Program-made: the position numbers and the translations under genes
NCBI RefSeq assembly: GCF_000878195.1
Contig: NZ_JXST01000004.1
Span: 62,001 to 126,000 of the forward strand
From: Mycolicibacterium llatzerense
Lineage (GTDB): Bacteria > Actinomycetota > Actinomycetes > Mycobacteriales > Mycobacteriaceae
Length of the DNA stretch: 64,000 bases
Direction of reading: 5' to 3'
The notes under the pieces: model-generated
Told to the model about the DNA's origin: nothing
Database searches by the model: none
What the model saw: the letters and a program-made list of their open reading frames with translations, nothing else
Shown: piece after piece, positions 9,743 to 18,702 of the stretch
Layout: each line of letters opens with the position of its first letter
Numbering within the stretch: the first letter of the stretch is position 1

Positions 9743-9873
9743 CAGTCCTCGTTTGCGGGGTCTGGCCGTCCGCGGCGCCTACCGATCGCGCGGACCATGG
9801 CGTTGATCGCGGCAAGGGTCAGAACGGGGAGCAAGGTGGCGACGACGTAGGCCACACCGCCGATGACAGTCAT
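9742..9873 (-). CDS. Small single-pass membrane protein, 43 aa
   Basis: A short frame starting MTVIGGVAYVVATLLPVLTL and ending with an arginine-rich tail (RAIGRRRGRPDPANED). It reads as one transmembrane helix of about 20 residues followed by a basic cytoplasmic end. Support for a real gene is the four-base ATGA overlap with the downstream acyltransferase and the good hydrophobic profile. The frame extends upstream to 9972, but that part is hydrophilic and has no family resemblance. Function is unknown; a small partner or membrane anchor for the acyltransferase is a reasonable guess. Confidence 0.55.
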   Translation of the reverse strand: MTVIGGVAYVVATLLPVLTLAAINAMVRAIGRRRGRPDPANED

Positions 9874-10077
9874 GCGACGCCTCTCTGGTGCGGATGTCGA
9901 GCCTGTGCAGGTAGGAACCTTGCCGCTGTGGTCGATGGCTACGTTACGGAGGTCGGAGGGCGGCGGCGACATCCCCAGCGGCCGAAGATCTGACGCAATT
10001 GCGCGGATATGTTGTCGCGAGAAGCCAACGCGATCCCCACCAGTTGACGCACTGCAGGAATGTTGCTGTGGACCAGC

Positions 10078-11709
10078 TCAAGGCCGGTGCCGCGGGTCGT
10101 AATTGTGCGTCAGCGTTTCCGGCTCGGCGACGGCGAAGTCCCCGTCGGAGAACGTGTACCGGTACCACGGGGCGTCGTCGCAGCGGCCCAACCGGGGTCG
10201 CAGATTGCTGAACGCCCGGTAGATCGTGCGGTAGGGCTGGCCGTTGAAGTGCTCCAGAATTTCCTTCCACGCGCGTGGCTGCTCGCGGATGAGGTCGGCC
10301 ATGGCGGCGGTCAGGTCGTCCTCCGACAGGGTGACCACATCGGCCGGGGGGTCGGGCAGCACGAACACCGAACTGCGGTCGAAGCTGCTGCGGGTGAACT
10401 GCGGCCCCATCGGGATGGTGCAGTCGAAGCCGATCTTCGACGCGGTGCCGGGTGCGACATCGGACCCGATCATCGGGTCGACGGTCATGGTGTTGCCGCC
10501 CGGCAGCAGCACGGTGTCAAGGTGCGGCATGTACCGGAACGCCATGGCCAACTGCACAGCGTTGTCGTCCCAGATGTCGATGTCCTCGTCGAACACCATC
10601 GCGATTTTCGGCAGCGCCAGCTTGGAGCAGGTCAGCATGATGCCGAGGGCCTGTTTCGCATCACCGCCCCCGTTGGGCTTGATCTTGGCGTAGGCGATGT
10701 TCGACAGACCACCGAGCGGGCACCGGACCTCTTTGACGTTGATGCCCGCGAACTTCAAGGCGCCGAAGATATCTGCCTCAACCGCGGGCAGCTGCAACAT
10801 GTTGTCTGTGTACCAGGGGTGCGCGCCGCCGATGGTGGCGTGCTGGAAGATGCCGCCCTTGCGATAGGTCATCGCCTTCACCACGGCTCGGTAGTTGTGC
10901 TTGATGCCGCCGCCGTACATACCGCTGAACTCGCCGTACGGACCTTCGTCGTGCGTCAGCCCCTCGGACGCCATCAGCTCGCACTCCAGCACGATCTCGG
11001 CGTTCGCGGGCACCAGGACATCGATGGTCTCGCACTGCACCAACCGGGCCGGGTGCCCATAGAAGCTGCCGAGCACCTCGAAATCGTCGGTGTCGGCGGG
11101 CACGCCCGTCAGCGACGCCACCTTGTCGAGGATCGGACCACCGAGGACGATGGCTACCTCGAGGTTCTGCCCTTTCTCCTGCGCCGCAATGGCATTGATG
11201 CGCGCCCGGTGCGAGGTGCACGTCATGTCGAACATCTTCTCGGTCTTGGACCGGAACATGCTCCGGTAGATGCCCCAGTCGTGGATGCCGGTGTCGGGGT
11301 GCCGGCTGACCACCAGGTTGTCGTTGGTGTACGCGTGCCCGTCCCGGTCGTGGTGCAGGAACAGTGGCAGCCGCGTGAGGTCGACGTCGTCACCGATCAG
11401 GATGACTTCCTTGCACGGCGCGGTGTCGACGATCTCTGGCTTGATGCGGCCTTTGGCGAGCTCGCTCATCATGAAGCCGCTCTGGCTCTTGTCGCAGCCG
11501 AGCCCCCACGCGTACTGATCCTGATTGGAGTACGCGTTGGCGAGGAACTGGAATTCGCAGTCCTTGACGTTCTCCACCAGTACGGCCGTCAGCGGGTTGG
11601 CCTCCATCACCGCGGGCAACTCGTCGACCCGCTTCTCCTCGGTGACGCGGACGAGCAGACCCGCTTTCTCCATCTCCTCGACGAACTCGGTCAGGGTCTG
11701 CTGCGGCAT
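10078..11709 (-). CDS. UbiD-family decarboxylase, paralogue 1
   Basis: A 543-residue UbiD-type (de)carboxylase, expected to need prenylated FMN and divalent metal. Family landmarks are the LPLFLHHDRD region, the N-terminal prFMN-domain motif NDNLVVSRHPDTG, and the acidic segment EIVLECE followed by HDEGPYGEFSGMYG, which holds the catalytic glutamates of the UbiD E-R-E set. It is longer than the 483-residue neighbour and differs throughout, so the two are old paralogues, not a recent duplication. The start is eight bases after the stop of paralogue 2, so they form one operon. The flavin prenyltransferase UbiX is encoded 2 kb away on the opposite strand. The substrate, aromatic or alpha,beta-unsaturated, is unknown. 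Confidence 0.92.
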   Translation of the reverse strand: MPQQTLTEFVEEMEKAGLLVRVTEEKRVDELPAVMEANPLTAVLVENVKDCEFQFLANAYSNQDQYAWGLGCDKSQSGFMMSELAKGRIKPEIVDTAPCKEVILIGDDVDLTRLPLFLHHDRDGHAYTNDNLVVSRHPDTGIHDWGIYRSMFRSKTEKMFDMTCTSHRARINAIAAQEKGQNLEVAIVLGGPILDKVASLTGVPADTDDFEVLGSFYGHPARLVQCETIDVLVPANAEIVLECELMASEGLTHDEGPYGEFSGMYGGGIKHNYRAVVKAMTYRKGGIFQHATIGGAHPWYTDNMLQLPAVEADIFGALKFAGINVKEVRCPLGGLSNIAYAKIKPNGGGDAKQALGIMLTCSKLALPKIAMVFDEDIDIWDDNAVQLAMAFRYMPHLDTVLLPGGNTMTVDPMIGSDVAPGTASKIGFDCTIPMGPQFTRSSFDRSSVFVLPDPPADVVTLSEDDLTAAMADLIREQPRAWKEILEHFNGQPYRTIYRAFSNLRPRLGRCDDAPWYRYTFSDGDFAVAEPETLTHNYDPRHRP

Positions 11710-11717
11710 TGCGCGTC

Positions 11718-13169
11718 CTATTCAGAAGTGGTTGTGGGGCCGGTCTTTTCGTCCAGTTCCGGAAACTCGTATTCCCGCCAGCCGGGCACATCGGCGACCT
11801 CGACGACGCGACCGCCGTGTTCTTCGAGTGCCGGTCCGCACACGTCGCCGACTTTCTTGACGATGGTGCCGTAGGGATAGGTCGCGTCGGTGCCGATGGC
11901 GGACCCGGTGCGCTGATCCGGCGGCAGGGACTCGTCGGCCGTCGGGTCCAGCGGGCCGCCGGGCAGGCCCTCGACGATGATGACGTCGCGCGCCGGTTGG
12001 GTGCGAAACGCCATGGCCCACTCGACCTGTTCGGAGTCGTAGACGTCGATGTCGGGGTCCACCACGACAACCTGTTTCGGTCGCAGGTTGCTACCCATCG
12101 CGGCCAGGATGAGGCTGCGGGCCTCGCCGGCGAAGCGCTGGCGCATGGAGATCACCACGCGGAAATAGACGCCGCCCGACGCGGGGATCGACACCTTCTC
12201 GATGGTCGGAAACTGTTGGCGCATCATGTCGAAGAACGACGCCTCGAACGAAAGCTGCTTGAGGATATGGTTTTCCGTTGTGGGGCGGCCGGTCAGCAGA
12301 GCCTGGAAGTAGGCGTCGTTGCGATGGGTGATCGCGGTCGGCCGCACCACCGGCTTCGGGGAGGCCGGGGTGTAGTAGCCGGTGTACTCACCCAGCGGAC
12401 CTTCGGTGACGGTCTCGGTGAAGTCGACCTCGAACTCGATGACGACTTCGGCGTGTGCCGGCACCGACACGTCGTTGGTGCGACATTTCACCAACTCCAC
12501 TGCCGCGCCGCGCATTCCGCCGACGACCTCCCAGTCGTTGGTGTCCTCGGGCACCTGGATCGGGCCCGTGTAGGCGATCATCGGGTCGACGCCGATCACC
12601 AGCGCAGCCCGGAAAGTCTTGTGCCCCATGGCAAGCGCTTTGGCTTGATTCTTGGCGAAGCGGTGGTTCGGGATCGCCATGAGCGTCATGGTCTTGCTGT
12701 CGATGATCTCGCAGCGGTAGTGCCCGATGTCCGGCACTCCGGTCTCCGGATCGTGGCTGACGACGATGCCGGGCGTGATGTACGGGCCGCCGTCGTCCGG
12801 GCTGTACCTCGGCACCGGCAGGATCGACAGGTCGATGTCATCGCCGAGGATAACGTTCTCGTGCACCGGACCGTCATCGACGTACACCGGTGGAATGCGG
12901 GTCTTCAGCCGATTCACGATGTCGCCGAACGCGTTCTCCTCGGTGCAGCCGTAGGCCAGCAGCGCTTTGGCGCGCGAGTTGTAGATGCCACCGACCAGCG
13001 GGAACTTGGTGCCATTGTTGTTGAAGACAATGGCCGGCCCACCGGTTGCGGCGCTCTTGCGCATGGCCTTGGCGACTTCGAGCTCGAGGGCCACCGGCCG
13101 GGCGACTTCGATGAGTTGCCCTTGGTCGCGCAGCGCGGTGAGAAACGAGCGGAAGTCGTCGAAGGGCAT
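11718..13169 (-). CDS. UbiD-family decarboxylase, paralogue 2
   Basis: A 483-residue UbiD-family enzyme of near-standard length. It begins with a typical FRSFLTALRDQGQLIEV N-terminus. The cofactor-binding region is seen in ITPGIVVSHDPETG, and the catalytic acidic region in VVIEFEVDFTE with EGPLGEYTGYY. It is the first gene of the minus-strand UbiD pair and is divergent from the TIGR02444-ubiX pair, with 99 bases between the starts. Two adjacent UbiD proteins may act on different substrates or form a mixed complex, as some carboxylases do; the sequence does not decide. The reaction could run as decarboxylation or carboxylation. Confidence 0.92.
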   Translation of the reverse strand: MPFDDFRSFLTALRDQGQLIEVARPVALELEVAKAMRKSAATGGPAIVFNNNGTKFPLVGGIYNSRAKALLAYGCTEENAFGDIVNRLKTRIPPVYVDDGPVHENVILGDDIDLSILPVPRYSPDDGGPYITPGIVVSHDPETGVPDIGHYRCEIIDSKTMTLMAIPNHRFAKNQAKALAMGHKTFRAALVIGVDPMIAYTGPIQVPEDTNDWEVVGGMRGAAVELVKCRTNDVSVPAHAEVVIEFEVDFTETVTEGPLGEYTGYYTPASPKPVVRPTAITHRNDAYFQALLTGRPTTENHILKQLSFEASFFDMMRQQFPTIEKVSIPASGGVYFRVVISMRQRFAGEARSLILAAMGSNLRPKQVVVVDPDIDVYDSEQVEWAMAFRTQPARDVIIVEGLPGGPLDPTADESLPPDQRTGSAIGTDATYPYGTIVKKVGDVCGPALEEHGGRVVEVADVPGWREYEFPELDEKTGPTTTSE

Positions 13170-13268
13170 CGTCCAGCGCCATCCTTACTCTGGTCTTTCT
13201 CGGTCGCGGCAAATATCTGTCTACTACGACTAGCCAGGTCGGGTCACCGAACACCACAATTGGTCACC

Positions 13269-13766
13269 GTGCAGTTACCAGATTTTGCTCTGCGGGTACA
13301 TCGCGAAGACGGGGTCGAGCAGGCGTGCGTGCTGCTGCAGGACCGCTTCGGTCTCGACGTGAACCTGATGTTGTTCGCGGCTCGGGTTGGCGTTGCAGGT
13401 CAGCTGACGACGGACACGCTTGCGGTCGCGAGCGAGCGAGTGGCCCGGTGGCACAGCGAGATCGTCCGTCCCCTGCGTGCTGTGCGACGGAGGCTCAAGT
13501 CCGGGCCACCGCCGGCGCCCAGCCCGGCCACGACCGAGCTCCGAGAGCAGCTCAAGGCCGTGGAGATCCGCGCCGAGCTGATCGAGCTCGACGAGTTGGA
13601 CGCGCTGGTGCCTGATAGCGAGCCGGTCGGCGGGGACACCGTCGCACGGGTCGCCGAGGCCCTGACGATGGTTGTGCGCGCACAGTCGGACCGGCCATTG
13701 ACCAGCGACGAGGACGCGGCGCTGGCTACGATCGCCGCAGCGGCTGCAGGAGTGGGGAACACATGA
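13269..13766 (+). CDS. TIGR02444-family protein of unknown function
   Basis: A 165-residue protein whose N-terminal half matches the pattern of the TIGR02444/DUF2390 family: DFALRVHREDGVEQACVLLQ followed by DRFGLDVNLMLF. No enzymatic motif is evident. GTG at 13269 is chosen because the family similarity starts at once; TTG at 13260 is also possible. The longer upstream frame runs antisense to a UbiD gene and is not used. Its stop overlaps the ubiX start by four bases (ATGA), so the two are translationally coupled. That, and the divergent ubiD pair, suggest a role connected with prenyl-FMN or its client enzymes, which is inference. Confidence 0.78.
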   Translation: MQLPDFALRVHREDGVEQACVLLQDRFGLDVNLMLFAARVGVAGQLTTDTLAVASERVARWHSEIVRPLRAVRRRLKSGPPPAPSPATTELREQLKAVEIRAELIELDELDALVPDSEPVGGDTVARVAEALTMVVRAQSDRPLTSDEDAALATIAAAAAGVGNT

Positions 13767-14338
13767 AGCGACTGATCGTGGCGATCACCGGTGCATCGGG
13801 GGCTGTCTATGGCATCCGGGCACTGGAGTTGTTGCGCGGTGTCGCCGACGTGGAGACGCACGCCATCGTCACCACCGCGGCGCACCGCACCATCGCCCAA
13901 GAGACCAAGTACACGCATGAGTACGTCCGTGACCTCGCCGATGAGGTACACAACCCACGCGACATCGCAGCGACCGTGTCGTCCGGTTCGTTCATCACCG
14001 CCGGCATGCTGGTCGCGCCGTGCTCCATCAAGACCCTGAGCGGAATCGCACAGTCCTACAACGATTCTCTGGTCGTGCGGGCCGCCGATGTCTGTCTCAA
14101 GGAGCGGCGGCGCGTGGTGCTACTGCTGCGCGAGACGCCGTTGCATGCCGGGCATATCGAGTTGATGGCCCAGGCGACCCGCAACGGCGCGATCATCATG
14201 CCGCCGGTGCCGGCGTTCTACACCGTCCCGCAGACCCTCGACGACATCGTCAACCAGACCGTCGGCCGTGCCCTCGACCTGTTCGACGTCACCCTGCCGG
14301 ACGTCAAACGCTGGAACGGCATGACCGTCGACCAGTAA
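13763..14338 (+). CDS. ubiX: Flavin prenyltransferase UbiX
   Basis: A 191-residue UbiX/Pad1-type flavoprotein, full length for the family. It attaches a dimethylallyl group to reduced FMN, making the prenyl-FMN cofactor that UbiD-type enzymes require. The N-terminal FMN-binding motif ITGASGAVYGIRALELL is intact, and the central SSGSFITAGMLVAPCSIKTL and C-terminal PPVPAFYTVPQTLDDI segments are characteristic. It is coupled to the TIGR02444 gene upstream and faces the convergent ipdC gene, with only 19 bases between the stops. Its most likely clients are the two UbiD paralogues encoded divergently just upstream. Confidence 0.95.
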   Translation: MKRLIVAITGASGAVYGIRALELLRGVADVETHAIVTTAAHRTIAQETKYTHEYVRDLADEVHNPRDIAATVSSGSFITAGMLVAPCSIKTLSGIAQSYNDSLVVRAADVCLKERRRVVLLLRETPLHAGHIELMAQATRNGAIIMPPVPAFYTVPQTLDDIVNQTVGRALDLFDVTLPDVKRWNGMTVDQ

Positions 14339-14357
14339 CCCCGCCAGCAGACAGAAA

Positions 14358-15428
14358 CTAGACGATGTAGCTGGTGGCTGCCTGCAGGTGCTCGATGGCC
14401 TCGGCGGCGATCTGGGGCACCAGCTCGGCGCACGACGGCAGGCTGTCGATGATGCCCGCCACCTGGCCCGAGGCCAGCACGCCCGCCTCGGTGTTGCCTT
14501 CCACCAGACCGGCTTTCAGCAGCATCGGGGTGTTGGCCGCCATGACGACCTGCGACCAGGTCAGGTCCTTGCCGTGGCGCATGGCCAGGCCGTCCTTGAC
14601 CATCGACCGCCAGGTCATGCCGGACATCTTCTTGAACTTCTGGGCATTGCCGATCGCGGCGGCGAAACCCCGCACGGGGGAACCGCTTTCGAGCTTCTCC
14701 ACCAGGCCCGTGCGCAGCACGCGGTGCGGCATGCCGTCGACGCGGGTCGACACCACGGTGCCGTCCAGCGCGGCGTCCAGGTACCGCTGCTTGACCGCAT
14801 CGGGCACCGTCGAGTCCGAGGTCAGCAGGAACCGCGTGCCCATCGCGACGCCGGCGGCGCCGTAGGACAGCGCGGCCGCCAGGCCGCGGCCGTCGAAGAA
14901 GCCACCCGCGGCGATCACCGGCATGCCGGTGTCCTTGACCGCGTCGAGTACCGACGGCAGCAGCAGCGTGGTGGCGATCGGGCCGGTGTGGCCACCGCCC
15001 TCGCCGCCCTGCACGATCACCGCGTCGGCACCCCAGCTCGCCACCTTCTTGGCGTGCTTGGCCAGGCCGACCGACGGGATCACCACGACGCCGGCATCTT
15101 TCAGCTTGGCGATCAGCTCGGGCTTGGGAGCCAGGGCGAAGGAGGCGACTTTGACTCCTTCGCGGATCAGGAGGTCGCAGCGGGCGGCCGCATCGCCGGC
15201 GTCGGCACGCATGTTGATGCCGAACGGCTTGTCGGTGGCCGCCTTGACCTTGGCGACGGCGGTCTGCAGCTCTTCCAGCGTCATCGTCGCCGACGCCAGA
15301 ATGCCGAGACCACCGGCGTTGGAGGTGGCCGCGACCAGACGCGCACCGGCCACCCAGCCCATGCCGGTCTGCACGACCGGGTATTCGATGCCGACCAGCT
15401 CGGTCAGCGGGGTCTTGAGCTTGGACAT
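14358..15428 (-). CDS. ipdC: IpdC: FMN-dependent oxidoreductase of steroid C/D-ring catabolism
   Basis: A 356-residue flavoprotein of the nitronate-monooxygenase/2-nitropropane-dioxygenase fold. The N-terminus reads PVVQTGMGWVAG, and the phosphate-binding segment QGGEGGGHTG and the AAGGFFDGRGLAAAL barrel strand are intact. By gene order it corresponds to M. tuberculosis Rv3553. In that pathway IpdC acts on a CoA thioester of the methyl-indanone propionate skeleton, introducing the double bond before hydrolytic ring opening by EchA20. It is the last gene of the echA20-ipdA-ipdB-ipdC operon (five bases after ipdB), which starts next to a KstR2 operator. The homologue order makes the assignment firm. 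Confidence 0.93.
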   Translation of the reverse strand: MSKLKTPLTELVGIEYPVVQTGMGWVAGARLVAATSNAGGLGILASATMTLEELQTAVAKVKAATDKPFGINMRADAGDAAARCDLLIREGVKVASFALAPKPELIAKLKDAGVVVIPSVGLAKHAKKVASWGADAVIVQGGEGGGHTGPIATTLLLPSVLDAVKDTGMPVIAAGGFFDGRGLAAALSYGAAGVAMGTRFLLTSDSTVPDAVKQRYLDAALDGTVVSTRVDGMPHRVLRTGLVEKLESGSPVRGFAAAIGNAQKFKKMSGMTWRSMVKDGLAMRHGKDLTWSQVVMAANTPMLLKAGLVEGNTEAGVLASGQVAGIIDSLPSCAELVPQIAAEAIEHLQAATSYIV

Positions 15429-15433
15429 CAGGA

Positions 15434-16182
15434 CTAGATCGCTTTCACTTCTTTGTCCCGCAGAGACTTCGGGTCGATGACCTCGCGCAGCAGCTGCAGT
15501 TCATCGGCGGTCGGCAGGCGGGTCTCGCTGGCGGCGTCCAGGCCGTGCACCTCGAACGAGGTGTTGTCGGCGACCTCGTCGGCCGTCACACCTGGATGCA
15601 GCGACACCGCGCGCATCTGGTGCTCGGGGCCGTTGAAGTCGAACACACCCAGGTTGGACACCACCTGGTAGACGTTCAGGAAGCGGTACGCCGGGTTGGC
15701 CGGATCGACCTTGTCCCAACCGATTCCGGAGACGATGTCGACCGAGTCGGCGAACACGCGCTTGGTGTGGTTGCCCACGAAGTAGCTGGTGGCGTGGTTG
15801 ATGCTGTTGCCGGGCGCGCCGCGGACGCCGAACATCTGGCGGGTCGGCTGCTGGATCGGGCCGAAGGCCGACAGGTTCTGGTTGCCGTAGCGGTCGATCT
15901 GGTTGGCGCCCATGACCACATGGCGGCGGCCCCAGGCCAGGGTCTCGAAGACGCGGTTGAACGGCATCCAGCCCTCGACGGCGAACGGGGCGCCGATCGC
16001 CGGGGTGTCGGCCAGCATGCGGGCCTCACCGTCGGTGATCACGATGTCGGGGGAGAAGGTCAGCCGGGCCAGGCGGGCACCGATCTGCACGACGGTCGTC
16101 ATGGGGCTGGCCATGATTTCCCCTGCGTCACGGAACAATTCGGCGCAGGCGACGGCACAGACCTCGGCGCGGGTTGCGTCAC

Positions 16183-16186
<4 letters not shown>
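15434..16186 (-). CDS. ipdB: IpdB: beta subunit of COCHEA-CoA hydrolase
   Basis: A 250-residue class I CoA-transferase-fold beta subunit, corresponding to Rv3552. In steroid degradation IpdA and IpdB form one enzyme that opens the last carbocyclic ring by a hydrolytic retro-Claisen step on COCHEA-CoA; despite the fold it is not a CoA transferase. Visible are the N-terminal helix (CAVACAELFRDAGEIMASP) and the GANQIDRYGNQNLS and GVRGAPGNSINHAT loops typical of beta subunits. Its GTG start overlaps the ipdA stop by four bases, so the two subunits are translationally coupled. Expression is expected under KstR2 control from the operator near 17867. Confidence 0.94.
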
Positions 16187-17082
<896 letters not shown>

Positions 17083-17083
17083 T

Positions 17084-17839
17084 CTATTTGGCTCCCTTGT
17101 TGGTCCCCGCGAACTCGTCGCGGTGCTCGTCGGACACGCCGGCCAGATTCAGTTCGAAGGTGAAGCCCTGCTCCATGCGGTAGCGCGCGTTGACGGGCTG
17201 CACGTCGATGAAGTTCAGCGCCTCCTTGGCGGCGCGGATGACGCGGGTGTCCTTGCTGGCGATGTCGCGGGCGACGCGCAGCGCAGCCTCGTCGAGCTCT
17301 TCGCGCGGGACGACCTCGTGCACCGAACCGAAGTGCTGCAGTGTCGTCGCAGGCACGGTGGCGGCGGTGAAGAACAGCCGGCGCATCATGTGCTGCGGGA
17401 CCAGGCGGGACAGGTGGGTCGCCGCGCCCAGGGCGCCGCGCTCGACCTCGGGCAGACCGAACTTGGCATCGTCGGAGGCGACGATGACGTCGGCGTTGCC
17501 GACCAGGCCGATACCGCCACCGACACAGAAGCCGTTGACCGCCGCGACGACCGGGACCTGGCATTCGTACACCGCGCGGAATGCCTCGTAGCAGCCACGA
17601 TTGGCGTCGATCAGCGCACCGAAGCCCTCGGTGTTCTGCATTTCCTTGATGTCGACGCCGGCGTTGAAGCCACGTCCCTCGGCGCGCAGGATCACCACGT
17701 GGGTGCTCTTGTCGCGCCCGGCCGCAGTGATCTGATCGGCCAACTCGAACCAACCTGCCGACGGGATGGCGTTGACCGGCGGGTAGTTCACGGTGACCGA
17801 GACGATGCCCGGTTCGACTGTTTTGGTGGTGATGGTCAT
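17084..17839 (-). CDS. echA20: EchA20: crotonase-fold ring D hydrolase
   Basis: A 251-residue enoyl-CoA hydratase/isomerase-family protein, corresponding to Rv3550. It has the crotonase fold: an oxyanion-hole segment GRGFNAGVDIKEM, the second NGFCVGGGIGLVGNADVIVA loop, and EVERGALGAATHLSRL later. In the steroid pathway it hydrolytically opens ring D of the bicyclic CoA intermediate. It is the promoter-proximal gene of the minus-strand ipd operon. The ATG is 28 bases from the KstR2 palindrome that separates it from the divergent SDR gene, so repression by KstR2 with a HIP-CoA-type inducer is expected. Confidence 0.94.
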   Translation of the reverse strand: MTITTKTVEPGIVSVTVNYPPVNAIPSAGWFELADQITAAGRDKSTHVVILRAEGRGFNAGVDIKEMQNTEGFGALIDANRGCYEAFRAVYECQVPVVAAVNGFCVGGGIGLVGNADVIVASDDAKFGLPEVERGALGAATHLSRLVPQHMMRRLFFTAATVPATTLQHFGSVHEVVPREELDEAALRVARDIASKDTRVIRAAKEALNFIDVQPVNARYRMEQGFTFELNLAGVSDEHRDEFAGTNKGAK

Positions 17840-17866
17840 CAGTCACTTCCTGGGGGACGGGTACCT

Positions 17867-17882
17867 AAGCAAGCACTTGCTT
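17867..17882. promoter_or_regulatory. KstR2 operator
   Basis: A perfect inverted repeat, AAGCAAG-CA-CTTGCTT, that fits the published KstR2 consensus AnCAAGnnCTTGnT. It lies between the divergent starts of echA20 (17839) and the Rv3549c-like SDR (17897), at a similar distance from each, so one site can control both operons. Confidence 0.9.
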
Positions 17883-17896
17883 GGTACGCTAGCACA

Positions 17897-18661
17897 GTGA
17901 CTGCTGGAATCAATCTGCAATTGGCCGGGCGCGTGGTGCTGGTCACCGGCGGTGTGCGCGGCGTCGGCGCCGGCATCAGCGCGGTGTTCGCCGAGCAGGG
18001 CGCGACCGTCATCACCTGCGCGCGGCGCGAGGTCGAGGGGTTGCCCTACGAGTTCCACGCCTGCGACGTTCGTGACGACGCGGCGGTCAAGGCCATGATC
18101 GACGCCATCGTCGCCAAGCATGGCCGACTGGACGTCGTCGTCAACAACGCCGGTGGCTCGCCATTCGCGCTCGCTGCTGATGCATCGGCCAAATTCAGCA
18201 CCAAGATCATCGAGCTCAATTTGATTGCGCCGCTGCTGGTTTCGACCCACGCCAACGCGGTGATGCAGCAGCAGCCCGAGGGTGGCGTGATCGTCAACAT
18301 CTCCAGCGTCAGCGCGCACCGACCGACCCCCGGCACGGGCGCCTACGGCGCTGCCAAGGCCGGCATCGACAGCCTGACCACGACGCTCGCCGTCGAATGG
18401 TCGCCCAAGGTCCGGGTCAACTCCGTGATCGTCGGCATGGTCGAGACCGAGCAATCCGAGCTGTTCTACGGCGATGCCGAGTCGGTGGCCGCCGTCGCCG
18501 CGACGGTTCCGCTCAAGCGGCTGGCCAAGCCGGCCGATATCGGCTGGGCCGCAGCATTTTTGGCCTCCGAGGCCGCGTCGTACGTCAGCGGTGCGTCCCT
18601 CGAAGTGCATGGCGGCGGCGAGCCGCCGCAGTACCTGGAAACGTCAAGCGCCAACAAGTAG
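17897..18661 (+). CDS. SDR oxidoreductase, Rv3549c-like (KstR2 regulon)
   Basis: A 254-residue classical SDR. It shows the dinucleotide motif VTGGVRGVGAG, NNAGGSPF, the serine region NISSVSAHRPTPG, catalytic AYGAAKAG and a C-terminal ASYVSGASLEVHGGG. GTG 17897 is used because the Rossmann strand begins about 13 residues later, as usual; the upstream frame overlaps the echA20 region. The gene order matches Rv3549c, a KstR2-regulon gene whose precise reaction in C/D-ring degradation I cannot state. It is 15 bases from the KstR2 operator and is followed by another SDR (Rv3548c-like) after 41 bases. Confidence 0.9.
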   Translation: MTAGINLQLAGRVVLVTGGVRGVGAGISAVFAEQGATVITCARREVEGLPYEFHACDVRDDAAVKAMIDAIVAKHGRLDVVVNNAGGSPFALAADASAKFSTKIIELNLIAPLLVSTHANAVMQQQPEGGVIVNISSVSAHRPTPGTGAYGAAKAGIDSLTTTLAVEWSPKVRVNSVIVGMVETEQSELFYGDAESVAAVAATVPLKRLAKPADIGWAAAFLASEAASYVSGASLEVHGGGEPPQYLETSSANK

Positions 18662-18702
18662 GGCGGCCAGCGCCCGTAAAACAACCACAGTAGGAGAGAT
18701 CA

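Noticed and set aside
11709..13268. Very long plus-strand open frame reading into the TIGR02444 gene
   Set aside because: It runs antisense through the UbiD paralogue 2 gene, is Arg/His/Asp-rich with no family resemblance, and is a normal GC-rich shadow. Only the part from 13269 resembles a known family.
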